A DNA stretch of 64,000 nt from Liquidambar formosana (GCA_039720395.1 CM077820.1:14097848-14161847); one strand, 5' to 3'. Numbered from the stretch's first letter, positions 1 to 12,814 are shown. Notes: generated from the sequence alone by a model not told the origin. Made by a program: numbers and translations.

Positions 1-179
1 CTACAAAAGCTGACAGAGTTTACGTGGTTAAGTAATTTACGTGGTTCCACTAGGCCAGCAGAGATAAATTCAACACAATAAGGATTGAAGCACTCACACC
101 CAAATCCCTATACACCCAATTTATACTCAATACTCACTTGACACCCTTAGCTTTCTGTGGGATGCATTTATACCTATTA

Positions 180-660
180 AAACTGGTAACCAAGTTGCAT
201 TATCATGTTGCTGAATGACATACCCAAACAATTAAGTTGATTAAATAAATTTCTTGAATTGACTAGATAACAATCACGACTTATTTTATTCCTTGCTAAA
301 CAAGTTGATTAATTAATTTTATTAGATTGACTAGATAAAAAATGGTTGGTGATTTTTTTCACGATGTTGCAATATAATATGGTTGCGCGCTGAATGACGA
401 CATAGCAAGTTGATTAAATAATTTCCTTGACTAGCTAATAATCACAAATTATTTTATTCCCGCAAAATATGGTTGTTGGTTCCTTTCACCATGTCGCAAT
501 ATTTTGTTGCTGAATGACATAACTAAACAAGTTGAATAAATAATTTCCTTAAATTGACTAGTTAATAATCACAATTTATTTTATTCCTATAAAGAATGGT
601 TACCATGTTGCAATAGATTATTACTGAATGACATAGCTAAACAAGTTGATTAAGGACCCG
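180..660. repeat. Degenerate direct repeats (roughly 120-150 bp unit)
   Basis: A recurring block reads approximately: ctgaatgacata, then aagttgattaaataa, then ttgactagataataatcac, then ttattttattcc, then aaatggt and accatgttgcaata. At least four diverged copies lie between about 190 and 660. Partial copies recur near 1020-1080, 1425-1460 and 1830-1860. No reading frame runs through them. They could be a decayed minisatellite or internal repeats of an unknown element. Confidence 0.5.
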
Positions 661-1084
661 TTGGGACATCCAAATAAAAATTAAATAATATAGTGTATTT
701 TACATAATGTTAAAAGCATAGATTCATCACTAAGTTTGAATAAATTATTTAAAAATTTTGAAGCATATATCATTATAGTTGATGTTATATATAAGATCTA
801 TATATTTTCAAAATTTCATGGAATGCCATTATTTTGAGTCTCTCTTCCCGCATTATCAGAGGTACAAGCTTGCAGGTGGTCTGTCCATCACAGGAGGATT
901 AGTTGGGCCTAGTGACAGCATCACAGGGGCGTAATGGCTTGGGATATCCCTCATTTGGCCAAAAAAAAAAAAAAAAAGAAGAAGAAGAGGATCTTTAAAC
1001 TAACTTGTTATTAATTACAACTCATTTTATTCCTTCAAAATGGTCACCATGTTGCAATAGTTTGTTGCTAAACGACATAGATAA

Positions 1085-1342
1085 GCCTATTTGGATGTCC
1101 AAATGAACATTAAATAATTTTAATATATTTGACATAATATTGAAAGGATAAATTCATCACCTTGAATAAGACCATATAAAAAAGTTGAACTATATATTAC
1201 AATAATTGATGTTGTAATATCAATTTCTAGAAATTCATGAATACCATTATTTTGAATTTCCACTCTCTTTTGTGATGTTGGTCATCACTCTATTGAAAAT
1301 TTCCATTCAAGATAATTTTTTATCTGTATGTCCAAACATGTC
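1085..1342. mobile_element. MITE-like element with imperfect terminal inverted repeats
   Basis: The left end (gcctatttggatgtccaaat) and the reverse complement of the right end (agacatgtttggacatacag) match imperfectly, enclosing about 260 bp of AT-rich noncoding DNA. A second copy missing its right end occupies about 655-840, with the same interior order (aacattaaataat, acataat, attcatcac, ttgatgtt). The target duplication could not be fixed, so the superfamily is open. Confidence 0.4.
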
Positions 1343-1726
1343 TTGAATAATTTCTTTCATTTAACTATATATATAATAAGCACACCTTATTTTATTCTGA
1401 AAAAAAAAAAAAGAAAAAAAATTATTTGTCGTGGTCCCTTTCACCACGTTGCAATGCACATAGTTGGACCCACCATGGACCGTTACTGTGATGTGCATCT
1501 AGGATGTCACTCGCTAATGATTTTATTTTATTTTTTTTGTTTTTTGGGTAGTGCTATATGAAACATCTTTCATACAGCACCTTGGGTAGCACCCAATTCA
1601 CATCAATAAAAACGATACCTGTTAAATAAATTGAGAGAGTTTTGATTCATACATATAGTGTTACATAAAATGCTATATTTTGATATTATACATAAATTAT
1701 TTGTACATAGCATTTTCCCTTCTTCC

Positions 1727-1761
<35 letters not shown>

Positions 1762-2046
1762 TAAGTAACTCGTCAATGATTTAATCGATGAGATACACCA
1801 TGTACCGTTATTGCTACTCTTAATCGTAATGGTCGAAACATTCTTTTTACCATGTTGCAAACTTGCAATACATGTAGAGGGGACTTACCATAGTGGGTGG
1901 GAATTGGGTCGCCTACTAGGGTGAGACATATTGTGTATTACGTGTGGACTTTATCGTTAATAAATTAGGTTGGTGAGTCCAGCTATGTATTATTATTTTT
2001 TTTGGTTCATTACGTATTTACTTGTGGCTTTATATTTCGGAGAATA

Positions 2047-2329
2047 CTTGGCTCTTCATTGAGGAAAAGCAACTCCTTCTCTCTCCTACTTATATTACGC
2101 CACGTGCAATAGTTAATTTTTAAAAATATGAATATGTGGATATAGATACGTAGATATGTGAATGCAAATATATAGATACATAATCATATTCATTTGGACA
2201 CATAAACATATATATATAAACACATAGCTGCATGTCTATAATAACATAATATAAGGATACATGTACATAATCAATTCTCATTTGTTTATTATACACGTGA
2301 CATAATATGAGTGAAAGGGAGGAGCCAAG
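2047..2329. mobile_element. MITE, family A (CTTGGCTC termini), copy 1
   Basis: The element begins CTTGGCTC and ends GAGCCAAG. Both ends contain a CACGTG core (near 2101 and 2295) and CT-rich or GA-rich subterminal tracts. The interior is built from short alternations of gtggatat, agatacgtag and acacata. It resembles the elements at 54660-54960 and about 40412-40640. It lies about 360 bp upstream of the NLR start codon, so it sits in that gene's promoter region. Confidence 0.5.
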
Positions 2330-4199
2330 AATTATCCTAACCTGCTAGAATGCTAGTGGCGGATCAAATTTTTGAACCAATCTTGCACCACGTGAAATTG
2401 AGCCAAATTTTCCACAGGAATACCCATCAATGTCAAGGCAGCTGTGGGAAACAACTCTACACCATTCAAATTTTTTACACCAACAAAAAATAATAATAAA
2501 TAAAAAGGAAAATCTACATCATTAAATGCCCCATCTTCAAAATAATTGATTGGAAAAAAAATGCAAGCATCGATTGACTTGGTAATACAAAGTCAAGATG
2601 CATATAGTGCTTCATTTCAAAAGTTAGGGTGCAAGCAAAATCAGACGATCGAGATAGTGTCTTCAATGTGGTAAGATCGAAGAGAGCAGAAATGGCGGAG
2701 ACTGCAGTGAACCTTGTTATCCAGAAGTTGTTTTCCTGTTTAGTCGAAGAAGCGAATCTGTTGGAAGGGGTCCATAGAGAGGTTACAGACATCAAAGGTG
2801 AATTGGAGAGCATTCAATCTTTCCTAAAGGATGCAGATGCAAGGGCGGAGAAAGGAAACATCAATGACGGCGTGAAAACTTGGGTCAAACAAGTAAGGGA
2901 AATAGCTTACCGCATAGAAGATGTGATAGATGAATACATGCTTGGTGTGGTACAAAGTCATCATCAGCAGGGACTCCTCCATACATTTGCTCGCCCGTTT
3001 AAAAAACTTAAAATGCGCCATGAGATTTCCTCTGAAATTGAAGACATCAAAAGATCTATCATTGGAATCAAAGACAGAAGTGTAAGATACGGTTTGCACT
3101 CTTCAGGGCAAGCATCAAGCAGTAGTGCTGACAATACTTCATGGCACGATCCTCGAGTGGCTTCCCTTTTCATTAAGGAAGCTGAAATTGTGGGCATTGA
3201 ATCCCCTAGAGATGAACTGATAAGTTTTTTGGTAAAGGGAGCATCTGTTAGGACGGTGATTTCGGTGGTTGGTATGGGTGGACTTGGAAAAACCACACTT
3301 GCCAAGAAAGTTTATGACCACCAAAGGGTTACGGGTCACTTTGATTGCCATGCTTGGATTTCTGTGTCCCAATCATACGAGATGGAGGAACTTCTGCGGA
3401 TCATGATAAAGGAGTTCTACCGGGAAAGGGAAGAGTCTGCCCCTACCCCCGTAGGGATTGACACAATGAAAGGGATAGTGCTAATTAAAACTCTCAGAGA
3501 GTATTTACAAAAAAAGAGGTATGTTGTCGTTTTTGATGATATATGGACAATAGATTTTTGGAGTATCATAAGACACGCTTTACCTGATGATGATGACAAA
3601 GGCAGTAGGATAATAATCACAACGCGGAGTAATGATGTCGCTTCTGCTTGCAAAGAATCTCGATTTGATCGAATTTACAAGCTATAGCCTTTGCCTGAAG
3701 AAAGGGCATGGGAGCTCTTCTGCAAGAAGGCGTTTCAATCTGACTCTGTGGGCTGTTGTCCAGGAGAGTTAGAAATATTGTCTCGCAAAATTTTAAGAAG
3801 ATGTGAAGGATTGCCTCTTGCAATTGTGGCCATAGGTGGTCTTCTATCAACCAAAAGCAAGAATGAGTTTCAATGGAATCAATTGTATGCTAGTCTTGGG
3901 TCAGAGTTGGAAGACAATCCCCGTCTTACAGGTATTGTTAGCTATGATTTAATAATTTTTTGATTTCTTCCATTCATTTGTTTTTCCCCCCAATATTTAT
4001 GACCATTATGGTGGTTACTGGCATAATGCGCGCAATGCATGGTAGTAGTCTATATTAGCCTATATGGTTCTACACTTCCACATCTTTAGGATGGAAACAT
4101 ATATGGAGAAAAGAGGAATATAGTCAGAAATTTTCCAGCACTTTTTCTGTACAATTCTTTTAAAAATCTCATTATCTTTTTGGCAGTTTTTTTCTTATA

Positions 4200-4407
4200 G
4201 GCTCTATTTGGTTTGTGGATTTTATCGAGGAAAAAAAATAAAATATAAAGAATTATACTTTTCTTTATTTGGTTGCAATGGAAAATTGGAATAATTGGAA
4301 TAATTTTAGCTTGATATGACTTTATCTTTTCCTTTCATTTTCTTTCCTCCTCATTTTTTTTCCAACCTTTTTTTTTCCTTGGTAGATTCCATGAACCAAA
4401 TAGAGGG
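4200..4407. mobile_element. Tourist-like MITE, family B copy 1 (in NLR intron)
   Basis: The left end GGCTCTATTTGGTTTGTGGA and the right end CCATGAACCAAATAGAGGG are inverted repeats around a T-rich interior. A second copy at 56510-56724 has clean TAA target duplications, which points to the PIF/Harbinger (Tourist) type. This copy lies within the NLR intron, near its 5' end. Confidence 0.6.
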
Positions 4408-5528
4408 TTAAAGTAAACATAATCTAACTAAAGTTGCATAAGGTCAGGGATTATTGGGTTGTACCCAATGCATAGCTGAGTTGTGCGGTACAACCCACAA
4501 TGTATGACCTTACACAACTTAGATTAGGTTAACTTCACCTGAAAATTTGCATATTTTTTTTAGTTACGTATATATATTTTTGAGACGTATATAATTTAAG
4601 CAAGTTTGACCGTATAGCCAAGTTTGGGAGTAAAGTGTTAAACAGCCCATTAAAAAGTTCCATTCACAGTCTACCATAACCACGCCCAGAGTGCACAGCA
4701 TAAGACTGCATCTAAGCATAACGCCTTGTATGTTTTGGATGTAGGCCTCCACATATATATAACCCATCAACTTCTCTAACCAAGTGATGTACGTCTAATA
4801 GTATGTACTTGTGTTCACTTTATACTATTTGTGTCATGATAAAGTGAACACTTGTTTTTCATTATATAGAATTTTTTGTGAAGGAAATTTGTGAATTTTA
4901 ACATTTTAGCCTATTGTTAAAAATGAGTTGAGGGGATTCAATCCTCATTTGAGGTCATTGCCATGTACTTAATCGCATATTGCCTGATTAGAGAAAGTTG
5001 TTAGGCTATATATGCAGGCCTACTGTGTTGACTTATTCTGTAGACAAAATAAGTCTAAATTGAGGTTCAAAGAGATATAGAGACCGAATAATAAGGCCAA
5101 AAATGTTCTATATTCTTTTAAGAACGAAATTGTTTCCTATTCGATATATTTAAAATTCTTTTAGCCTTTATTTAACGGGACTCTTATGCATGAAAATTAA
5201 CCTTCTCACTTGCTTTGGAATTGAGAATTTTTGAGAAATTATTTTGCTCTAGAAATGTAATTAAGTTACTAGGCAAAACTTCAAGTTCTAAACTTGGACC
5301 TTAGAAACCATATTACACTTTTCCTTTATATTTGTGTGAGTATGATTTGAGGAGTTGGATTGTTGGATCTTTGGTTGTTCCTCCTCAGTGATGATGTGGT
5401 GTTCTGTGAGCTGGACATGGCCCCACTTGACAAGAGTAAGATGAATTAGATGCAATGCTTGTGAAGAGTAGTAGATTAGACTCAAGGGAGAGTTGAACTC
5501 AATGTGGTTTACACATGAAAACGGAGAT

Positions 5529-5705
5529 TGTTGAGGTTCACGTGTGGGTTTGTCCTACATCGGAAGAATAGAAAAAAGAAAGTGGCTTAATACACAAGTA
5601 ATGGACTCACAACCAATTGGCTTGGGCCTTTTGTGTAGGTATGAGTTCCAGACTTTTATATTGGGCCTATTGCGTTGAGTTTTGGGCTCCCCTATCTCCC
5701 CAACA
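5529..5705 (+). mobile_element. Candidate Copia-type LTR (solo or truncated)
   Basis: The 177 bp segment starts TGTTGAGG and ends CCCCAACA, matching TG...CA ends with a 5-base inverted repeat. It contains GTCCTACATCGGAAGAAT, a block typical of plant Copia LTRs. It is preceded by ACGGAGAT, which resembles a polypurine tract. No matching 5-base flanks or second LTR were found, so it is probably the 3' LTR of a deleted element. It lies inside the NLR intron. Confidence 0.45.
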
Positions 5706-5906
5706 GAATGTTCCTCCTTAAGAGACACCATAAGCTTACCAAGGGGAACCTTCTCCAACACCAACTCTCAAGTGGTCCTCCCCATCAACAAATGCATCAA
5801 GGGAGGATGCTCCACTAGTCTTCAATGGTGAGAAAGGTCTATATCATAAATAAGAAATGGGGTAGAAGAAGAGAGACTAGAAGCCTTAAGGTTTATGGTG
5901 AGGGTG

Positions 5907-6318
5907 TGATGCAACGGAAAATACGCGGTCGAGACTAACTCACCAAATTAATCAACAAGTTTCTACTAATCTGTTGATTGTCGCAAGAACAATGCCAGAT
6001 AGTAGGCAACCACAATCAATATTCTCTCAAGAATACGAAAGTAGGAAAATAAAGGAGAAACTCTTTTTCAATATTATTAATCAAAATAATTAATCAAAGT
6101 CTGAATTGTTTGCCATAAGGCCTGCATTCCTTTATATAGAGAACAAGTCCTACGGAATAAGAAAACCTAATTCCATTAGAACAAGTAAATATTAAACTAC
6201 TTAGGAAACTAATTAAATTAAAAGCAATAATTAAATAATAATAAAATAAACTAAAATCCCATATTAGCAACAAGACGTCTAATAGTCCGTGGTGCGTACG
6301 CCGATGCAATCTACATCA
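5907..6318 (-). mobile_element. Gypsy-type 3' LTR (minus strand), truncated element
   Basis: Read on the minus strand, the 412 bp segment begins TGATGTAGATTGCATCGG and ends CCGTTGCATCA. It carries a TATA-like CTATATAAAGG about two-thirds of the way through, where the promoter of an LTR is expected, followed by a run fitting the R-U5 region. The element body continues at 6319-6656. No 5' LTR is present. It lies in the NLR intron. Confidence 0.6.
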
Positions 6319-6656
6319 TTCTCCTTTGTTTGGAGAGAATTCGCTCTCGAATTCATAGCCTCATCCGCGGAGCTATCTTCATGATAAGAAACCAAGTGCT
6401 TGACATCAAACACACCATGAGTACGAATACTACCACCACACTTGCAGCTGTTGATATCGTGGATGGAGTGCTTGATCCGCAAGGGTTCAGTTGCACAAAA
6501 GTGATCGTTTCCACACCTTGTATCATTCTCCCTATTCTCCCTTGTTTGGAAAGAGTTCATCCCCGAACTCTGCGGGTTGGCTTCAAAGAAGTGTTGACGT
6601 CGACCACTCCATCTGAATAAATACTTTGACGATTTCTTTGTTGCAATTGCCTCCAA
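6319..6656 (-). pseudogene. 3' remnant of Gypsy gag-pol next to the LTR
   Basis: An open minus-strand stretch of about 110 codons lies directly upstream of the LTR. It includes MNSFQTRENRENDT and RANSLQTKENDVD, a duplicated motif resembling the end of plant Gypsy polyproteins, where a polar tail precedes a purine-rich tract and the 3' LTR. No integrase or reverse transcriptase motif remains. The assignment rests on position and this tail motif only. Confidence 0.4.
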
Positions 6657-9600
6657 AATTTATTTTTCCAAAAACATTCATGAAACAAGATATGCGTACT
6701 TGATTTGTTAAATTACAAACCACATTAGAAGCTAGCTAGTGAATTGTACATATCGTTTATATGGCAAGTCGAAGTTCGAGTTCAAGTACCAAGTTTAACA
6801 CTTAAGGTTCTTTGAGACAGAAACTTAATTACTAACACCAAGTATAATTCAACCCATAGCAGATACATGCAACGCTAACTACAAATTTAGTTTTAAATTT
6901 TACATCTCGTGGAGGATTGTTAAATATGATTTCCAATATTTTGATTGTATGAATTTATTTCATTCATTTGTTCTTTTAATTCCAATATTTATGTTGATTT
7001 ATGTTTTTACTAGCTGTTGTGATGGTTATTTAATTCCCATATTACTTACTGTATACAATCCTACGTTGTTCTACACCCACTGGGTGAATACATACATAGA
7101 AAAAAGAAGAATAGATTGAAATTTTCTAACCTTCTTTCTCTACAATTATTTTATCTATCATTTTTTAGTAGTTCTTTTATATGTATTTTGTATTTTATAT
7201 ATATTTTGTAAGAGATAATCTATGTAAGTTTGAGCATATGAGCAATTCAAGGTTTGTAAGGAGTCTTACCTAAATACAATGTTCCTTAGAGGATCATTGT
7301 ACCTTAGGAGTAGAGCGCTAAGCAATCAAGTGCAGAAAACATATTATTCTTCTCAATCTAAGAAGAGCTACTAAGAATGCCTCGTTCTTCAAGCTTTTTC
7401 TAAACTGAAATTTTCTTACTAAATTATTAAATTTGATTATTGTTATTTCTTTCTTAATCATTTTTAACTAATGTAAATTCTATCCTTTATTTCTAACAGA
7501 TATTGGAAGAATTCTCTCTCTCAGCTATCATGATCTACCTTACTTCCTAAAGCCTTGTTTCCTGTACTTTGGCATATATCCGGGGGACTATTCTATCAAT
7601 TGTATAAGGCTAATTCGATTGTGGATAGCTGAAGGTTTTGTAAAAGAAAAGAAAGGAAAAACATTGGAAGAGGTTGCACAAGACTACTTAACTGAGCTCA
7701 TCCATAGAAGCTTGGTTCAAGTGTCATAGGTAAATTTTGATGGAAAAGCTAGAAGTTGCAGGGTTCATGATTTAATGCGTGAAATTATCCTTTCAAAATC
7801 AGAGGATTTGAGTTTTTGTCGAGTCAATGTGGAAGAGGACTCAAGTTTTGATGGAAAAACTCGACGGATATCAATTCACAACAGTGCAAATAATGTTGCA
7901 GAGAGCATTTGTAACGCTCCAATTCGTTCAGTTTATCTTTTTATGGTTGATAAATTGCCGAAGTCTTTAATAGCTACATTCATTGCAAATTTCAAGTTTT
8001 TGAAAGTATTAGATTTTGAAGATGCTCCTCTAGATTATCTTCCTGAAGAAGTGGGAAATCTATTTCACTTAAGATATTTAAGTGTGAGAAATACGAAAGT
8101 AAAAATGCTTCCAAAGTCCATAGGTAAACTATACAACCTCCAAACTTTGGATCTGAAACGATCCCTTGTGCATGAACTACCTATTGAGATCAATCAACTC
8201 TGCAATCTTCGATATATTTCTGCCTACTATGATGATGACAATTCTAGCAATAATATCATTTCCCGCCATGGAGTGAAGATACAGGAAGGGATTGGGTGTT
8301 TGGAGGCCTTACAGAAGCTGTTTTACGTGGAGCCAAATCATGGGATTGGTCTAATCACAGAATTGAGTAAATTAAAGCAGTTGAGGAAGTTGGGCATTAA
8401 AAAACTGACAAGAGAGCACGGGAGGGCTCTATGCTTATCCATTGAGAAAATGAAGCATCTTCAATCTTTAGAGGTACATTCAGTAGGTGCAGATGAGATT
8501 CTTGATATGCAACATATTACATCTCTACCTCCATCTCTTCAACGTCTCACCTTGGGGGGCCCATTAGCTAAGTTGCCAGACTGGATTACCAAACAACAAA
8601 ATCTAGTGAGTCTGACTTTCCTATGGACACGGTTAACAATCGACCCGCTAAAAGTCCTTCAAGTTCTGCCTAATTTATTGATGCTTATTCTCTATGACGC
8701 ATACGAAGGTGAACAATTGCATTTCGAGGAAGGTGGGTTTCAGAAACTCAAGTGGCTAGATCTGAAACAGTTGAACGGATTGAAGAGCGTGATCATAGAC
8801 AAAGGTGCACTGCCCCTTCTTGGAAAGCTCGCCATTGGGCCTTGCCCGCAACTTGAGACGGTTCCCTCTGGAATCCATCACTTGCGGAACCTCACAACTC
8901 TTTACTTTGTTGATATGCCAAAAGAATTTACTCTTCAGATGAAAACAAACGGTGGCCAGCTTTATCGGATTGTTGAGCATATACCAGCTATCTTCTTCCG
9001 ATATGGGCGTGAAATAAGAGGATATGACACCTACCCCCTTGGGTGATTCAGAAGGCATTTGGCAAGGTGAGTTTTGGAGTGCCCCTCTTGTTTTATCGAA
9101 TTGACTAGTGCACCCTTCCAAACTCATATGTCTGTTAGCATTTGAACATTTCCTTTTAATGCAAACAAGTAGAGAAACTTGGGTCTAAGGTGACTGCCTC
9201 AATTATACTTTTTTGAAATTTCTTTCTTTTTCTTTAATCTTTCTAATCTTCTTTTATTTTATTTTTCTCTGTTTCTGGTAAAGGAATTTTTCTAATATTA
9301 GTATTATAAAAAAATATTTACAATTTTTCTGGTAATTTAATTAACAAAATTTTCTAATATTAGTACTATAGAACGCTTGTAGTAGGAGAAGATAAGTGGA
9401 CAGTAGCCATCAAAGTAATTAATGTTTAGTCAATAAAAGTCTCAATTCCTACTTGAGATTTTATATTAACTTCCACTAATGGATAAAAGGTGTCAGAAAT
9501 CAAATTTGCACTCTATGCCAATCAGTCTGAAATTTTCATTTTTCCCCTTTTTTTTTTTTTTTTTTCATCTTCCTTATTATTACACTCAATTATTCTGTAA

Positions 9601-9749
9601 TTTGGTGACCCTATTGCACTATCCTCCATATGTAACAATAAATTTTTTATTGTTGGGTTTTATCCTCTAGAAAAGATAGCACGAGGAAATCGATTTGCTG
9701 GAGCATTAAATCAATTGGGATGCATATATGTGGATAGATTTTCCGACAT

Positions 9750-9820
9750 CAACTTGGTGGTGGTGGTGGTGGTGGTGGTGGTGGTGGCAGCAGCGGCAGC
9801 GGCGGTGGTGATGGTGATTG
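9750..9820. repeat. GGT/GTG trinucleotide microsatellite
   Basis: About a dozen GGT units are followed by GCAGCA, GCGGCA and GCGGTGGTGATGGTGATTG. It lies about 700 bp downstream of the NLR stop codon, outside any frame. Confidence 0.9.
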
Positions 9821-10164
9821 TTGTTCTTGGTTTATGCTAATTGTTTATTTCCTTGTTTTGATTTTTATTAAACTTCTGTTCAGTCTCTTAACATGATTGG
9901 GTTTGTAATATGCATCATTGGTACCATTTGCTATATCAAAATATATGGATCCTCTTTAATGTACTTTCTGATTTTCTCCTCCATGATTTTTAATTTCCTT
10001 CAACTGTGGTTTTAGTTGGGAAGTAGGGTTGTTCCTAGTTCCCACTCTGTGATATAATTCATGTAACTACTTGATATTAAAATTTTGTTTTGTTGTGTTG
10101 TTTTAGTTGGTGAGTATGAAGCTTGCAATGCTTTGTCATTTTCAGTCTATATATGTTTCAGTAA

Positions 10165-10870
10165 TATTCTTACATAATGTTTCATGAAAAATGGTCAAAA
10201 AGTTCACTTAAATGATAGATTTTGGAAACACTTTTTTCTACAAAGTTGTACAAATAATTTTTTCTAGTGGATAATGTTACCGGTTTTCATGAAAACCTTT
10301 TATATTTTTTTATAAAACCTTGAGAAGTTTAGCTAACCCTTGCAGCCTATTCTACAAGGGACTCGTATGAGGTTGAGGTTTACAGCTGCTATAGCCTACT
10401 ACCGCATGAGCCAAAGACCTCTACATGGGGGGCTAAGCGCTATTGGCACCAAAGACTTGCTTTTTATCCCTCCTTATTTTAAACTTCTCAAAGTTTAATG
10501 AAAATCATAAATCGTTTTTATGAAAGCTGGTCGTGTTGTTTATTAGAAATATCATTTTAAATGACTTTGAAGAAATTTTTTTTTCCAAAATCTATTGTTT
10601 AAGTAGACTTTTTAGCCATTTATAATATTTAGAAAAATTTTGTACTTTAAATGACAAAAAAGTCCATTTAAACGACAGATTTTGAAAAATTTATGTTCTA
10701 TAAAGTTGTTAAATTTCCAAAAGGTTTATTTACAAAACAGATTTTGGAAAAAAAAAATTTCTACAAAGTTGTTCAAAATAATATTTTCTAATAAAAACCG
10801 TAGTCAATTTTCATGAAAATCTTTTTATTTTTTTTATAGAACCTTAAAAAATTTAAAATAATGAGATAAA
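10165..10870. repeat. AT-rich repeats related to the 46.8 kb palindrome
   Basis: Blocks such as agattttggaaa, ctacaaagttgttcaaa, atattttcta and ttttcatgaaaacctttt occur in both orientations here: the forward form near 10190-10320 and 10660-10850, the inverted form near 10500-10620. The same blocks make up the inverted-repeat arms at 46783-47020. This suggests a family of non-coding fold-back elements. Confidence 0.45.
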
Positions 10871-12814
10871 AAGTAAGTTTTCGATGCCAACAGAAGCCTC
10901 TTATAAAAGCCCTTTGAGGCCCATTTTGAGAGAGCTGAGCCTTGAAGACTACTCAGCGTCACTAGACAAATGAGTCCAAGTCTCTCTCTCCACTAAGCAC
11001 TAGCCTTTCTCTTGCCTCAAACTAGCACCCTCTTGTCATCCCATCACTTGAACATGACACCTCTGTAGCTGCTCTCAAAGATCATATTATCAACACCAAC
11101 ATTCTTCAATCCGTTTTTTATTACTATGATCTTGGCTTTATTCTTAGCATCCTGTTTACACACACACAAAAGCATGTTGAAACGAAAGAATTTGGACTTA
11201 TTAGAATCTTCCTCTTGACTTGAGCAAAATATACGTACAGGTTTGAAACCGCGTTTAAATTTTCAAAGAGGGGAAAACTGTGAGGAACTGACTTTTACCG
11301 GGTCCAACAGAGTTGGTCCAAAAATTACATCATGTAGCCACCAACAGTTTTGGGTCATATGGGTCAGAAATTCATTACAACATCATACAACTATTTCTAA
11401 AAATCAACTTATAACCCTCGCATAACGGGAAAAAAAAAAACCATTAGACCACAAGGTCATTGATAATGTAACTAAAACTTTTGTGTTTTTAACATCGAAG
11501 TTACAGCTTCATTGCCAATAAAAGGTAAAAAAAATAATAAATAAATAAATAAGGGTTGGGGGGGGTTTGGGAAGTAACGATTTATTGAAGTACTAACTAA
11601 ACTGCTGTAGTTGATGGACAAGACAGATAAGGAAAAACAAATATTACTCAAGGGATCAACTTTTTTGTTCAAATTTCTTGCCCAACACTAATGTTGCAAC
11701 TGCCACATCAATCTATTATGGATAATTATTTTTCATTAATTGATTGGCCAAATTACCATATCGATTGGACAAGTAAATTTGAGCAAACAAGTTAGACTAC
11801 ATAGCACTGCTTCAAGAAAAACTCTTGACCTTGATGACTTGAGATGGAGATGACTTAAAGAAAGGGTGGGGGTCACATTATTCATTAATTCCAATCCTGT
11901 CCGATATCCAAAAAATGTCTGGGGGATCACAGAAATGTAGAGTTCATTGTAGAGATATAGAGACAATCTAATGTTGTAATATACATCTCGCAAAAAAGTT
12001 GAGGGCTTATCTGAAATTTGACATTAAACCTGCCCATACGAAGTTGGACCAAAGCCAGAAGAGGTGACTCCTCAAGAGAAAGTTTCGTTTTTATAATAGT
12101 ATCTAAGTTAATAAAAGATCAATGGAATACGTAATGAGTGATCGAAAAGAATGGTCTCCAGTGCACTGCAAATTTTATTGCACATTTGGACCATTCAAAT
12201 CCCACTAGTGATGGTCCAAATTTGCATTAGAAGTTCAGCGAGTTTTATTGTCCACCGAAGAAGAGCCAGGTAATGAGTAATGCTATTGGAAAGGCACAAA
12301 ATGTTTTACATAGCAAGTTATTTCTCTCATTTTTATCTCCATTATAATTTTTTTTATATATAAAAAAAGAGAATTTCATTTATTAGAACAATAGATGTGA
12401 CTACTTTTTAGTTGTTACGATCTATTTTATTAATATTTATTTAGGGCTTTTAAGAGCCTTTTTAATTGAGAGTGGTTTCATAAATTTAATTAACTAATAA
12501 TGAAAATTTCTCATTATATATGAATGTGGAAAATTAAAAGGACTATTTCTTACATTTTTTTTAATATCAAATCTAGGTTACCAGACGTAATGGGTTTTTT
12601 TGTCCCATCTGACTAAGTATAAATGGGACAAAATGGGATAGGAATGGGATTTTAAAATTTAATTGGGATGAGAATATAAATTTGATATCAAATCCGAAAT
12701 GGGTTTGGGAAGGTGTTGGAATGGGATAATTCCCATTAGGGTAGGGTTGGGGTTGGAAAGAGACACCCGGTCCCAAACCCATCCCATTGACATCCCTAGT
12801 CACATCAATATATG

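Larger units (their letters stand above)
2692..9046 (+). pseudogene. RPM1-like CC-NB-ARC-LRR resistance gene, two nonsense codons
   Basis: CNL immune receptors sense pathogen effectors in the cytoplasm or at the plasma membrane. Exon 1 is 2692-3931 and exon 2 is 7500-9046; the phase-1 intron has GT at 3932 and AG at 7498-7499, and joins NPRLT to DIGRILSLSYHD. The full frame would encode 928 residues. Visible in order are an Rx-N coiled coil with EDVID at 76-80, P-loop GMGGLGKTT at 194-202, kinase-2 VVVFDDIW at 278-285, RNBS-B GSRIIITTR at 304-312, GLPLAI at 373-378, a VHD motif near 502, and leucine-rich repeats to the end. The ATG at 2692 starts MAETAVNLVIQKL, the usual family start; the ATG at 2629 adds 21 atypical residues. 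TAG codons interrupt the frame at 3685-3687 (residue 332, after IYKL) and at 7727-7729 (residue 490, after LVQVS). No indel is needed to read the rest. A short N-terminal CN product remains possible. Confidence 0.88.
9047..12814. other. Intergenic, no gene seen
   Basis: No supportable coding region was found. The stretch holds a GGT/GTG microsatellite at about 9750-9820 grading into GCA and GCG triplets, AT-rich repeats at 10165-10870, and a block at about 10905-11060 (ccctttgaggcccatttt, gccttgaagactac) that recurs at about 14090-14240. Short open frames here are no longer than chance would give. Confidence 0.6.

Noticed and set aside
180..660. CRISPR-like array from spaced repeats
   Set aside because: This is a plant nuclear sequence. 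The repeats are long, diverged and irregularly spaced, without uniform spacers.
2629..2691. ATG at 2629 as the NLR start
   Set aside because: It adds 21 residues not typical of CNLs. MAETAVNLVI at 2692 matches the usual family start.
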